Shown here: one piece after another, positions 1 through 8,398 of the stretch | How the letters are laid out: each line of letters begins with the position of its first letter | How positions within the stretch are numbered: the first letter of the stretch is position 1 | Source: an uncultured bacterium | Lineage (GTDB): Bacteria > Actinomycetota > Coriobacteriia > Coriobacteriales > Eggerthellaceae | Direction of reading: 5' to 3' | Length of the DNA: 34,166 nucleotides | Assembly (NCBI GenBank): GCA_905215035.1 | Contig: CAJMOJ010000012.1 | Coordinates: forward strand, 1-34,166 | The notes under the pieces: generated by a model | Databases searched by the model: none | Told to the model about the DNA's origin: nothing | What the model saw: only the letters and a program-made list of their open reading frames with translations | Position numbers and translations under genes: made by a program

Positions 1-895
1 CAATTCTATTTTCATAACTGTCATATGTTTTAATTTTCTGACTTGTTTCTACTTCATACGGCAAATAGTATTTCCCGCGATACTCGATATTTGTTTTATG
101 AAGTGTTTCACTTAACACATTCGAATTCTTGCAAATCCACATCAGCTCACGCATTCCTGCATGTCGAATCATCTGGTGAGGTAGCTTCTTTTTCTCTTTC
201 CCAATCTTTTTGTACCCATGAGAACGAAAGAAGGCGTAATTATCTTCATACTCAACAATAGCTTTTTCGAATAGCTGAATCATGGATGATATTGATTTTG
301 GCACATTATTTTGTAGACCAGCCTCAAAGAGTGAATACGCTGATTGTTTATCATTCCCTCCAGCAAACATCCAACGAGAAACTGTTTCGCTTCCCCTATC
401 TAATAATTCTTCGAGCATCGCGCCAACAACAGCCATTTGACGATCGTCTTTAACTAAACAAAGAATATCTTTAGTGGTGAACATGGCAACATCTTCACCA
501 TCCATATAATTTGATCTTGTAGCTACTGCTTCAACCCTTACAAAACCATATGTAAGCCGGAAAATGTATTTCTCTATATTGCACGAATCCGCAGAATACT
601 CCATGTATTCTTTTCCATCAAAAAACATCCTTGATGAGCTAGGAATATAATTTGATAGTGGACTTGCTCCATTAATACAAATATCTATATTTGCAATTTG
701 ATACTCTGACAGGATAAAAACTTTTACCGTATAAGGATAATTCTCATAGACGGCTTTCTCACTAGCTATATCTATTGAATTTTTAACATCAACATAGTAG
801 TAGAGTGGATAGTCATCAAACTCATGCGAATAATCATTTTCAATTCTTACGAACCCAATGCTAAATTTACTAGATAAAGTATTGATAAAAGCCAC
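1..895 (-). CDS. McrC-like nuclease subunit, DUF2357/DUF524 type (3' part outside window)
   Basis: The minus strand stays open from a GTG at 895-893 to the window edge, giving 298 codons without a stop. An in-frame TGA lies just upstream of the GTG, so the start can only be this GTG or a nearby TTG; GGAAAAG precedes the GTG. The start overlaps the last 26 bases of the AAA+ gene, as in coupled McrB-McrC pairs. The visible part is a beta-rich N-terminal region (about residues 1-160), then a helical segment, and ends in a Tyr-Glu-Asn-Arg motif at residues 294-297. That motif resembles the start of the conserved ENR segment before the PD-(D/E)XK nuclease domain of DUF2357/DUF524 proteins. Those proteins act as the nuclease partner of McrB-like NTPases in modification-dependent (type IV-like) restriction. 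The catalytic residues are outside the window, so nuclease activity is inferred from family and context. Confidence 0.7.
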   Translation of the reverse strand, partial: MAFINTLSSKFSIGFVRIENDYSHEFDDYPLYYYVDVKNSIDIASEKAVYENYPYTVKVFILSEYQIANIDICINGASPLSNYIPSSSRMFFDGKEYMEYSADSCNIEKYIFRLTYGFVRVEAVATRSNYMDGEDVAMFTTKDILCLVKDDRQMAVVGAMLEELLDRGSETVSRWMFAGGNDKQSAYSLFEAGLQNNVPKSISSMIQLFEKAIVEYEDNYAFFRSHGYKKIGKEKKKLPHQMIRHAGMRELMWICKNSNVLSETLHKTNIEYRGKYYLPYEVETSQKIKTYDSYENRI

Positions 896-3467
896 TGTCT
901 TTTCCAAACGCTTTCATTCGATCAAGCTGACTCTTTGTATTTTTTAATTCGGAACATCTCTTTATCAAATCATCAACTAAAGATTCAATCAATTCAGCGG
1001 GTCCAGTAAGTTGCGGCAATACTTTTTGAGAAAAGGCATAATCGATTGGTGCGTATTTGCTATCTCGTGTTTTTAGCGACATTAATCTAGAAGCAGATGC
1101 GATATATTTTTTCATCATTATTAAGCTTCGAGGCGAAATAGGATAAGCATGTTGCTTACATATTCGAGCTAAGTCATCCAAAAGTTGAATATTGTCCTGA
1201 TCAGGTACGTCATCCTTGTTGTAATCAAAAACTCTAAGTAATTCCTCAAAAGAGAAAGCGTCCTCATTCGCAAACTCCCTCGCAAAATCAATTTGCTCAA
1301 ACTCTAAGTCAAAATAATCAGGACTTAACGTTATTACCCAGCTTCTATCGAGAAAGCGATTTGATAATGCTTCTGTAGTGTGATCAAAATTCACTGTTGC
1401 AAGAAAACGCACATATTTGGGCAAATGCCATATCTGCGATCCTCCTAAAGAAAGCTCAGTGTATTCTTGAAACGAGTCACATGCTCGCAAGAATGGTGAC
1501 CAGTAATGCTCTATTGGACTCAAATTCGCTTCATCAAGCAAAAAGATATACGGAGGGATTTTTGAAATATCTATATTTTCTGAATACTCATTTGACAAAC
1601 GATGCATCGCATTGTATACATTCTCGTTTGCCTTTTCATAAGTATCTGCAAGTGGGTTATAGTATCCAACATAATCTTTATAAGAGGTCCACCCATTCTC
1701 AACATTGATTTCTGTAAAACGTTTTCCTGCTTCATTATTAGTTAACCCCAAGACACCGGCAAGAGCATTACATAAGCTTGTTTTTCCAGTCCCGGGTAAT
1801 CCTGCAAGAGTCGTAATGTACCCTTGCGTTAAACAGATCATTAAGTTAATTACATCATTTTTTGAAAACTGACGTCCAGCACGCTGAGTAACACCCTCAA
1901 ATAAAATATCAACAGTATCGCCATCAGACATTAACGTATCTTTGCTTCTCAAACAGGGGTATTCAATTACAGGTTCATTGTCTTCATTGCGCAAATCAAA
2001 ACCCGATACCGCTGATATGACCTTTTTTAAAATTTCGCTTTCGAGAATTTTGGTAGACGTTGCCACTTCATCATTAATTCCAGAGATTATCCTTTTTACA
2101 TCATCATCAATTCTATTTTTATTAACAATTAGACGCTCGTATTCCTCATTCAAACGTTCTATCTCTTTTTCTTTTTCTTCGATTTCATTATCGAGCCTGT
2201 CACTTTCGTGCCTTTTTTGCTCAAGCGCCTCATCTCTTACTTTCTCAAGATCTTTGTTTGACTCCGCTATTTTGCGATCTATCTCTTCTTTTTCTTTCTT
2301 TGCTGACTTAATTTCGGTTTTTAATTGATCAAGCTGTCTTCGTGTTTCAAGAAGATTTGTTTCAAGCTTTTGTTTCTCTTCTTCCACGCGATCTCGAACA
2401 CCAGAGTTTTCAATTATTTGATCTTTAAATAATGGAAAATATTGATCTTGACTTATTAGATCCAAAAAGCTTGAAACATCTATTGACTTTGCGACATTAG
2501 CCATAATTTCATCTGGCATTGTAATCCAGTTATCAATACTGGAAAGCCACTTAATTATGCGCTCTTTTCTTGATGAATCTAATCGTATGCGACTTGCTGT
2601 ATCACTATAATCTCTAATTGCAGTTTTAATACTGCGTAATTGAGATTTGTTCAATACATTAAATGAATCAGAAGTATTAACTGCTCGTGTAACAATATTC
2701 AGAAACTCTTTTTGGGGTAACAAGTCAAGTTTTTCATTATCAGAGATAGCATTAAAAAGATTATTAACATCGTGCCGTGGCAAAAAATCATATTTGCCAC
2801 GTTTGTAATAAGTATCAACGTCAATATGCAATATCAAATCGTTATCAAACGCATCGAAACGTGCAATTCGATAATCATTAACACTTGGAGCTACTAACTC
2901 AATTCTATTTTCTTCCTTTTTTACATACTCAAAAGGCCCGAAATAATTACCTGATTTATTTCGGACAAGAATAAACTGACAAACTAAATCCGATACGTCA
3001 TCACCAACAATCACCGCTTCAGTAAAAGGAGTTCTGAACGTTGGATTATTGTTCAATTCAATTACCTGGATAAGTTCATAAGACAGAGTATGGTCAGAAA
3101 AGCGAAATAACTCTAGTTCTGAATCGCCTCGTTGAAAAGAAGGATTGAACGCAAGTCTGTATTTCGCTCGGGAAGAGTCATCCAAGCTATAAAAGTAATC
3201 CTCGTCAAAAGCATCTCTATTAACTTTTGCGACAACAAGATTTCCAATGCTATCTTTTACATCAGATATCTGCACTCCCCCAGTTATTGCACCCGCAAAA
3301 CTACCATTATTAGGAAAAGCTATAGGGTCAATTTGCTCCCATATTCCATTTCTGGATAAAAATTTCGGATAGATTAAACAAGTGTGACTATTGTCATTAC
3401 GAGGATAAGATACCAAAGCAATCATTTCGCCATCAACACATTGATCAGCTGTTTTTATTAATTCCAT
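870..3467 (-). CDS. McrB-like AAA+ NTPase with long central coiled coil
   Basis: 865 residues. About residues 1-350 are an unrecognised, beta-rich then helical region. About 360-460 are a highly charged Glu/Lys/Arg heptad coiled coil. About 540-830 form an AAA+ (AAA_5/McrB-type) motor with Walker A GLPGTGKT near 555-562, Walker B FLLDEANL near 644 and a VNFDHT...NRFLDRS stretch matching the McrB sensor/arginine-finger region. In known McrBC systems the NTPase ring moves DNA and activates the McrC-type nuclease; this protein probably does the same for the overlapping DUF2357 gene. The N-terminal part would be the likely target-recognition module, which is inference. The start has a good site (AGGAATAT before ATG) and a TATAAT box 43 bases upstream. 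Base composition is clearly more A+T-rich than the neighbouring chromosome, consistent with a transferred defence island. Confidence 0.85.
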   Translation of the reverse strand: MELIKTADQCVDGEMIALVSYPRNDNSHTCLIYPKFLSRNGIWEQIDPIAFPNNGSFAGAITGGVQISDVKDSIGNLVVAKVNRDAFDEDYFYSLDDSSRAKYRLAFNPSFQRGDSELELFRFSDHTLSYELIQVIELNNNPTFRTPFTEAVIVGDDVSDLVCQFILVRNKSGNYFGPFEYVKKEENRIELVAPSVNDYRIARFDAFDNDLILHIDVDTYYKRGKYDFLPRHDVNNLFNAISDNEKLDLLPQKEFLNIVTRAVNTSDSFNVLNKSQLRSIKTAIRDYSDTASRIRLDSSRKERIIKWLSSIDNWITMPDEIMANVAKSIDVSSFLDLISQDQYFPLFKDQIIENSGVRDRVEEEKQKLETNLLETRRQLDQLKTEIKSAKKEKEEIDRKIAESNKDLEKVRDEALEQKRHESDRLDNEIEEKEKEIERLNEEYERLIVNKNRIDDDVKRIISGINDEVATSTKILESEILKKVISAVSGFDLRNEDNEPVIEYPCLRSKDTLMSDGDTVDILFEGVTQRAGRQFSKNDVINLMICLTQGYITTLAGLPGTGKTSLCNALAGVLGLTNNEAGKRFTEINVENGWTSYKDYVGYYNPLADTYEKANENVYNAMHRLSNEYSENIDISKIPPYIFLLDEANLSPIEHYWSPFLRACDSFQEYTELSLGGSQIWHLPKYVRFLATVNFDHTTEALSNRFLDRSWVITLSPDYFDLEFEQIDFAREFANEDAFSFEELLRVFDYNKDDVPDQDNIQLLDDLARICKQHAYPISPRSLIMMKKYIASASRLMSLKTRDSKYAPIDYAFSQKVLPQLTGPAELIESLVDDLIKRCSELKNTKSQLDRMKAFGKDSGFYQYFI

Positions 3468-3510
3468 ATATTCCTATTCCTATTCGGCAGAAGTTTAATA
3501 TGATGAAATT

Positions 3511-3516
3511 ATTATA
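3511..3516 (-). promoter_or_regulatory. Candidate -10 box of the restriction operon
   Basis: A perfect TATAAT on the minus strand lies 43 bases upstream of the AAA+ gene start. No convincing -35 hexamer is found at 16-18 bases, so this is a weak or activator-dependent promoter call. Confidence 0.4.
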
Positions 3517-3564
3517 AGCTAGCAGAATTGAAGCATTTCACATTCTGTCTATTCTCAACTTTTA

Positions 3565-3581
3565 TATGCTTCAAAAGCATA
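3565..3581. repeat. Short inverted repeat between permease and restriction operon
   Basis: TATGCTT and AAGCATA form a perfect 7-bp stem around a CAA loop. It sits downstream of the minus-strand permease and upstream of the AAA+ gene. No T-run follows on either strand, so it is an operator or weak-terminator candidate rather than a classical terminator. Confidence 0.3.
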
Positions 3582-3604
3582 CCTTTCTCATTAAATAAAT
3601 ATTG

Positions 3605-4549
3605 TTAGAAGAGCGCCATTACAACAATCAGGATCGGGACAATCAGGAAGAAGCACACGGTTGAAAGCGCGGTGCCGGTTGCGGCGAGCTCGACATCGTG
3701 CTTATAAATGCCCGCAAACGCTGGAACCATCGATCCAACCGGGGCGGCGCACATGATCACGTAGACGTAGATGAGGATGGGATCAAAGTGAAGCGCACTC
3801 AAAATGAAGTAGCTCACGATGGGCAAAATGAGCTGACGCACGACAATGTAGCCATACATGCGTTTCTCGGTGATTACTTTGAGCAGGTTTGCGCGTGAAA
3901 GTACTGCACCCACAATGAGCATGGCAACGGGCGGGCAAACACCACCAACGAATTCCATGGTGTTTTGGATGATGGGTGGAAACGTAATGCCCGCTAAAAA
4001 GATAATGAGGGCAAGCGTGCAGGCAATGAGTGGCGTATTAAGCAGGGACTTGAGCGAGAAGCCAGGGCGGCCATTTTCAGTTTTGTGGTTATGAGCATCA
4101 AGAATCATGAACCCAATCGACCCAATATACAGATTGCTTACCATGACCAGGATGCTGGCGGCGAGCACGGTTGAATCGCCATAGATGGTCTGCAGGATGG
4201 GGACGCCAAGAAAGCCCGTGTTAGTGCAGATATTCATGAAGATGTAAAGGGCGCGCTGATCTTTGGGTGTTTTGAACAGGTAGTTGCATCCCGCGGTTAC
4301 CAGCATGAAGATAGTGAATTGGATAAAGCTCAAGATGAATGCGATGATGATCTGCGCCTCAGCATTCTCAATTTCAAGCGGTGCCACCGAACCAATAATG
4401 AGGCACGGCAGGCAGATATTCATAAGGAGCTTGTTGAGGCTATCGGTCGCGTACTCGTTGAGATATTTGAGGCGCCCGGCAAGGTAGCCAATAGCAACAA
4501 CAATGAGCATCATGCCCATTTGAGATATGGCCGATAACAAATCAATCAT
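3605..4549 (-). CDS. AEC-family (auxin efflux carrier-like) membrane transporter
   Basis: 314 residues from the ATG at 4549 (MIDLLSAISQMG), the usual length for the family. The reading frame extends further upstream, but the added residues are Arg/Gln-rich and non-membrane, while AAGG lies just before the chosen ATG. The protein is almost entirely hydrophobic, with about ten membrane segments in two halves. It contains a conserved-looking asparagine/cysteine-rich stretch (NICTNTGFLGVPI) typical of AEC proteins, and a second-half helix with AAPVGSMVPAF. Members move organic anions such as malate across the inner membrane; the substrate here cannot be told. It stands alone on the minus strand, divergent from the MarR-MATE unit. 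Confidence 0.85.
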   Translation of the reverse strand: MIDLLSAISQMGMMLIVVAIGYLAGRLKYLNEYATDSLNKLLMNICLPCLIIGSVAPLEIENAEAQIIIAFILSFIQFTIFMLVTAGCNYLFKTPKDQRALYIFMNICTNTGFLGVPILQTIYGDSTVLAASILVMVSNLYIGSIGFMILDAHNHKTENGRPGFSLKSLLNTPLIACTLALIIFLAGITFPPIIQNTMEFVGGVCPPVAMLIVGAVLSRANLLKVITEKRMYGYIVVRQLILPIVSYFILSALHFDPILIYVYVIMCAAPVGSMVPAFAGIYKHDVELAATGTALSTVCFFLIVPILIVVMALF

Positions 4550-4697
4550 GCTGCCTTGCGCCCTCTCCCCCTGTTCGCGTCGCATGCGTGTTCTAGATTG
4601 TAGCCCAAAGACCACTCATTGCAGAGTTCGTTTGCCTGCAATTTGTGAATACCCTGCGAATTTCTTATCGTTTATCCAACCTTTATCCAAACTATTG

Positions 4698-4756
4698 TTG
4701 ACCTTAGTCCGATTTCAGACTAACATTACATCATCTTATAGTCCGATTTCAGACTA
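4698..4756 (+). promoter_or_regulatory. marR-MATE promoter with two identical operator palindromes
   Basis: The 18-base sequence TAGTCCGATTTCAGACTA occurs twice, at 4705-4722 and 4739-4756, centre to centre 34 bases. Each is a palindrome with TAGTC/GACTA arms. A TTGACC box (4698-4703) and a TAACAT box (4721-4726) are 17 bases apart, so the first copy fills the promoter spacer and the second covers the expected transcript start. This layout fits autorepression by the MarR protein encoded 47 bases further on. Confidence 0.65.
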
Positions 4757-4802
4757 TCCCCTATTGAACAACACCGATCCATCGACAAGGATGATGTAAC
4801 CC

Positions 4803-5258
4803 GTGAGCAAAGACGACCGGTTTAGAGCGTTTATGAACTTAAGCAAAGAAACCAATGTTGCCTATCATAATGCCGCACACAAATTTGGCTTATCCGATAG
4901 CGCCTTTGACATCCTCTATTTCATTGGAACGGAAGGGCCACTCACGCAAAAAGAGCTGCGGCTTTTAACCTATTCCAGCAAACAGACCGTGAATTCCTCA
5001 GTTCAAAAGATGATCAAATTGGGCTTAATTTATGTCGATGAGGCGCGGGGGCGCGAAAAAGCACTCGCATTGACTGAAAAAGGTCATGCTTTTGCCCAAG
5101 CGACAACGCAAAAAGTATATGAGGCAGAACAACGCGCGTTTGAATCCTTACCTGCGCGTGATCAAGAAAAACTTCTTACCCTCTCATCTCAGTTTACTCA
5201 GATGCTTGTCCAAGAGATTGATGCACTTGAGCCTCTCAATGATGAGCTTGAACACTAA
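4803..5258 (+). CDS. MarR-family transcriptional regulator
   Basis: 151 residues, typical MarR length, starting at GTG with AAGGATG upstream. The winged helix-turn-helix spans about residues 25-95: SAFDILYFIGTEGPLTQKEL, then SSKQTVNSSVQKMIKLGLI as recognition helix, then the wing DEARGREKALALTEKG. Flanking helices (to residue 140) form the dimer interface. MarR proteins bind palindromes and release DNA on binding phenolic or drug-like ligands. Two matching 18-bp palindromes lie over its own promoter. The MATE pump follows 68 bases downstream on the same strand, so the regulator most likely controls itself and the pump. Confidence 0.9.
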   Translation: MSKDDRFRAFMNLSKETNVAYHNAAHKFGLSDSAFDILYFIGTEGPLTQKELRLLTYSSKQTVNSSVQKMIKLGLIYVDEARGREKALALTEKGHAFAQATTQKVYEAEQRAFESLPARDQEKLLTLSSQFTQMLVQEIDALEPLNDELEH

Positions 5259-5326
5259 GCGCACTTTTCCTCTCAACAGAGAACCATATTCGCACGAATC
5301 ACGTATGAGATTACAAGGATAACCTT

Positions 5327-6658
5327 ATGAAGATAGATATGTATTCACACTTGACCGTAAAAGACTTGCTCAAATTTACGGCACCCTCGATTGCCATGAT
5401 GATTTTCTCGTCGGTCTACTACATCATCGACGGACTCTTTGTGGCTAACTTTGTTGGCACCACCGGCCTTGCTGCCGTTAACCTCATCATGCCCTTCATC
5501 ATGATCTTGGGCACGGTTGGTTTTATGATTGGCACGGGCGGTACTGCTATTGTTGCTAAGACCTTTGGCGAGAAAGACCCGGAGCGCGCTAACCGCTACT
5601 TCTCCATGTTTATTTATGCGGCGCTTGTTTTAGGTATCATCTTTGCGATTGCGGGCCAGTTCTTTATTATCCCCATCGCCACTATGCTTGGTGCAAGCGG
5701 AGAACTCTTAGACCTTTGCCATATTTATGCGGCCATCAGCTTGGTATCGCTGCCCTTCTTTGTGCTGCAGTATGTGTTCCAGGAATTCTTTGTCGCGGCG
5801 GGCAAACCTAACGTTGGCTTTTTTGTCGTGCTGGGTGCAGGTTTAATTAACATCGTGCTTGACGCACTCTTTATTGCAGGCTTTGGCTGGGGTGTCACCG
5901 GTGCTGCCATCGCAACGGCGATTGGCGAGTTTTTTGGCGGCATTGTTCCCCTCATTTATTTTGCACGTAAGAAATCCAGCCCGCTTCGTCTTGGCAAGAC
6001 ATCGTTTAACTTGCGTGTGTTCGGCAAAGCGTGTGTCAATGGATCATCCGAGATGGTGACCAATATTGCCATGTCGCTTGTTGGCATGCTCTATAACTAT
6101 CAGCTTATGCACATGATTGGTGCCGATGGTGTCGCTGCTTACGGCGTCATCATGTATGTTGTCATGATTTTCTCAGCAATCTTTATGGGTTACTCTATGG
6201 GATCAGCACCTTTAATGAGTATTCAATACGGTGCCAAAAATCACACCGAAATGAAAAGTCTGTGGCATAAGGGCATGGGAATCATTGGCGTATCAGGCAT
6301 CATTATGTTTGTGGCCGCTGAGCTGTTGGCACGCCCCATATCGTCGGCGTTTGTGGGATACGATCCGGCGCTCCTCGATATGACCACGCACGCTTTTATG
6401 ATTTACTCAATAGCATTTCTTCTTATGGGATTTTCTATTTACGGATCGTCATTTTTTACCGCACTTAATAATGGCATTGTCTCTGCTGCAATTTCATTTT
6501 TACGAACGCTTGTCTTTGAAACAAGCGCCATTATTTTCTTGCCTATGATTTTTGGTGTCAATGGGATTTGGGCAGCCATCATTGTTGCAGAAACCGCAGC
6601 CGTGATTGTCACTCTTATCTTTATGTTTGCACTCGGTAAAACCTACGGATATCGCTAG
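5327..6658 (+). CDS. MATE-family multidrug efflux transporter
   Basis: 443 residues with about twelve hydrophobic segments in two homologous halves, the normal size for a MATE (DinF/NorM-type) Na+ or H+ drug antiporter. The N-terminal TAPSIAMMIFSSVYYIIDGLF and the first-half VGTTGLAAVNLIMPF are characteristic of the family, and the second half repeats the pattern with MGYSMGSAPLMSIQYGA. AAGGAT lies 7 bases before the ATG. It is the second gene after marR and is probably induced with it when the regulator is relieved by substrate. The exported compound is unknown. Confidence 0.9.
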   Translation: MKIDMYSHLTVKDLLKFTAPSIAMMIFSSVYYIIDGLFVANFVGTTGLAAVNLIMPFIMILGTVGFMIGTGGTAIVAKTFGEKDPERANRYFSMFIYAALVLGIIFAIAGQFFIIPIATMLGASGELLDLCHIYAAISLVSLPFFVLQYVFQEFFVAAGKPNVGFFVVLGAGLINIVLDALFIAGFGWGVTGAAIATAIGEFFGGIVPLIYFARKKSSPLRLGKTSFNLRVFGKACVNGSSEMVTNIAMSLVGMLYNYQLMHMIGADGVAAYGVIMYVVMIFSAIFMGYSMGSAPLMSIQYGAKNHTEMKSLWHKGMGIIGVSGIIMFVAAELLARPISSAFVGYDPALLDMTTHAFMIYSIAFLLMGFSIYGSSFFTALNNGIVSAAISFLRTLVFETSAIIFLPMIFGVNGIWAAIIVAETAAVIVTLIFMFALGKTYGYR

Positions 6659-6738
6659 ACTCTTAGCGGTATACAACAAGCACGCATCCCCACTGATTTC
6701 CTGTACAATCAAAGAACACAAAACTTTGGAGGGATTAC

Positions 6739-7356
6739 ATGAAAGTACTAGCAATCAATGGGTCACACCGAGTAGGTCAAAACACCGACATTCTTATCGA
6801 TATTGCACTTGACGCAGCAAGACAAGCTGGCGCTGAGACCGAAGTTATTGAACTAGCAGAATGTACTATTGATTTTTGCACTGGTTGCAATCGTTGTCTA
6901 TTTAAGCCCGAATGCTCTATCAAAGACGACGACATGGCCGCAATTAAAGCAAAGATGCTTGAAGCAGATGGTATCTTAATTGCCTCACCTAACTATTTCT
7001 CAAACGTAACAGCACGTATGAAGAACTTCTTTGATCGCACGCGTCCTTTACATATGACTTCAAACCAACTCAAGGGTAAAGTTGCTGGCTTTTTGACGAT
7101 GGGTGGTCTTGATAATACGGGTTCTGAAACCGCAAATGCTATCATGGAAAACTTTTGCGCAACTCACGAAATGCTTATTGTGCATGCGCGCCCCGAAGGA
7201 CCTGTCTTGGGGTCAGGCGTTACAGGATCTTTACTTGAAAGTGTTGAGGACGGCATCCCTCGTTGGCGCCGCAGTGTTAAAGATGACCCTATTGCTCCCC
7301 TCATCGCTGCTCAACTTGGCAAAGATATGGTGGAACTTATTGAGCGTTTAGCATAA
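6739..7356 (+). CDS. Iron-sulfur flavoprotein / NADPH-dependent FMN reductase family
   Basis: 205 residues of flavodoxin-like fold. The phosphate-binding loop GSHRVGQNTD is at residues 8-17, and the aromatic FMN-contacting stretch SPNYFSNVTARMKNFFDRT is near 83-101. Between them four cysteines, C47, C50, C53 and C59, make a C-x2-C-x2-C-x5-C pattern, the compact motif that binds a [4Fe-4S] cluster in the archaeal/clostridial Isf family. This suggests one-electron transfer between the cluster and FMN, common in anaerobes for O2, peroxide or quinone reduction. Start is well supported by TTTGGAGG. The gene stands alone, closed by a shared terminator. The physiological partner cannot be deduced. 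Confidence 0.85.
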   Translation: MKVLAINGSHRVGQNTDILIDIALDAARQAGAETEVIELAECTIDFCTGCNRCLFKPECSIKDDDMAAIKAKMLEADGILIASPNYFSNVTARMKNFFDRTRPLHMTSNQLKGKVAGFLTMGGLDNTGSETANAIMENFCATHEMLIVHARPEGPVLGSGVTGSLLESVEDGIPRWRRSVKDDPIAPLIAAQLGKDMVELIERLA

Positions 7357-7391
7357 ACCCTTATTTCAAACAATCCTCGTGGATGATAGTA

Positions 7392-7423
7392 AAAGGGGCC
7401 GAGAAATCAAACTCAGTCCCTTT
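7392..7423. terminator. Bidirectional terminator between convergent genes
   Basis: AAAGGGGCCGAG pairs with CTCAGTCCCTTT (12 bp, one mismatch and one G-T pair) around an 8-base loop. It is flanked by A4 on the left and a T-rich stretch to the right (CCTTTTTAT), and lies between the stops of the flavoprotein (+) and the SDR (-). Confidence 0.7.
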
Positions 7424-7451
7424 GCTTATACCTTTTTATACAAAGCAAACG

Positions 7452-8255
7452 TTACCAAATGGAACGACCTGCATCGACATAAAGCGGAATACCCGTAATA
7501 AGGTCTGTTGCATCTGAAGCCAAGAACACCGCTGCTGCTGCAATATCTTTAGGGGCACCTACTTTTCTATTATGAGGAATCATACGCGTGATAGCCTCAT
7601 ACGCACGAGGATTAGAAAGGGTGTCTTCTGTCATTCCAGTTTCAATGTAACCTGGGCAAATGCAATTTACGCGCACATTAAAACGTGCCCACTCAAAAGC
7701 TAAACCGCGCGTCATTTGAACTACTGCAGCCTTGGCTGCCATATAAGGTGTCATGCGCGATGATCCAACACGCGCCACTACAGACCCAATATTAATAACC
7801 GCTCCATATTGCTGCTCAATCATAACCTTGGCAACTTTATTTGCAATAAGGAAAACTGCCTTAAGATCGGTATCAACCACCTCATCGAATTCCTCTTCCG
7901 TAACATTCTGTGCTAGCTGGGTCATGCCAACGCCCGCATTGTTCACTAAAATATCGATACGCTGATAGTGCTCCAAGGTATCAGCAATGACCTGATCAAT
8001 GAAGTCGCCGTCACGCACATCACCGCAATGCACAAGAGGAGCTTCACCAAAAGTATCAGCAATTTCTTGAGCCGTTTGATTGAGTTCTTCAGATAAGACA
8101 TCCACCAGAACCAGATGAGCGCCATAGCCAGCATACGCAACAGCAATCCCCTTGCCAATTCCGCGTGCTGCACCCGTGATGAGAGCAACCTTGTCGGTCA
8201 GACTAAAAATTGGTACTCCCTCAGCTAGTGTTACGTTAGTTTTCTCGTTTTGCAT
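7452..8255 (-). CDS. Short-chain dehydrogenase/reductase (SDR), classical type
   Basis: 267 residues. The Rossmann cofactor motif TGAARGIG is at 27-34, NNAG at 105-108, catalytic Ser158 (INIGS), Tyr171 and Lys175 (YMAAK), followed by the PG segment CPGYIETGM. All catalytic positions are intact. An aspartate after the second beta strand (LVLVD) favours NAD(H) over NADP(H). The overall pattern is close to gluconate 5-dehydrogenase or FabG-like alcohol/ketone reductases, but the substrate is not readable. GAGAGGGGATC precedes the ATG. A hairpin with 13-bp stem lies 29 bases upstream of the start and may regulate it. Confidence 0.85.
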   Translation of the reverse strand: MQNEKTNVTLAEGVPIFSLTDKVALITGAARGIGKGIAVAYAGYGAHLVLVDVLSEELNQTAQEIADTFGEAPLVHCGDVRDGDFIDQVIADTLEHYQRIDILVNNAGVGMTQLAQNVTEEEFDEVVDTDLKAVFLIANKVAKVMIEQQYGAVINIGSVVARVGSSRMTPYMAAKAAVVQMTRGLAFEWARFNVRVNCICPGYIETGMTEDTLSNPRAYEAITRMIPHNRKVGAPKDIAAAAVFLASDATDLITGIPLYVDAGRSIW

Positions 8256-8283
8256 ACGATCCCCTCTCTTTGTAGCAAAACCC

Positions 8284-8315
8284 CACTATAGAAGACCCCT
8301 TCGTCCTCTATAGTG
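8284..8315. repeat. Hairpin in the 5' region of the SDR gene
   Basis: CACTATAGA pairs with TCTATAGTG, extended past one mismatch by three more pairs, leaving a 6-base loop. On the minus strand it is followed by GGGGTTTTGC, so it could be a weak terminator for upstream transcripts, an attenuator, or an operator for the SDR gene that starts 29 bases on. Confidence 0.4.
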
Positions 8316-8345
8316 CATTAAACCGCAAAACTCAGAGAGTGATAC

Positions 8346-8381
8346 ATTGGTTTTTCCAATACACCCTATGGTGTATTTTTT
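8346..8381 (+). terminator. Plus-strand terminator-like hairpin overlapping a second hairpin
   Basis: AATACACC (8358-8365) and GGTGTATT (8370-8377) form a perfect 8-bp stem with a CTAT loop, followed by T6 on the plus strand. ATTGG/CCAAT (8346-8360) makes an overlapping small hairpin that shares AAT with the first. Both flanking genes run on the minus strand, so this points against their direction; it may block antisense reading into the ZIP gene. Confidence 0.45.
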
Positions 8382-8398
8382 GAGCGTCTTAAAAGCTT

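Noticed and set aside
1942..2328. Open frame of 128 codons on the plus strand, Ser/Leu-rich
   Set aside because: It is the antisense of the coiled-coil part of the AAA+ gene; Glu/Lys codons read backwards give Ser/Leu/Phe. No ribosome site or family character.
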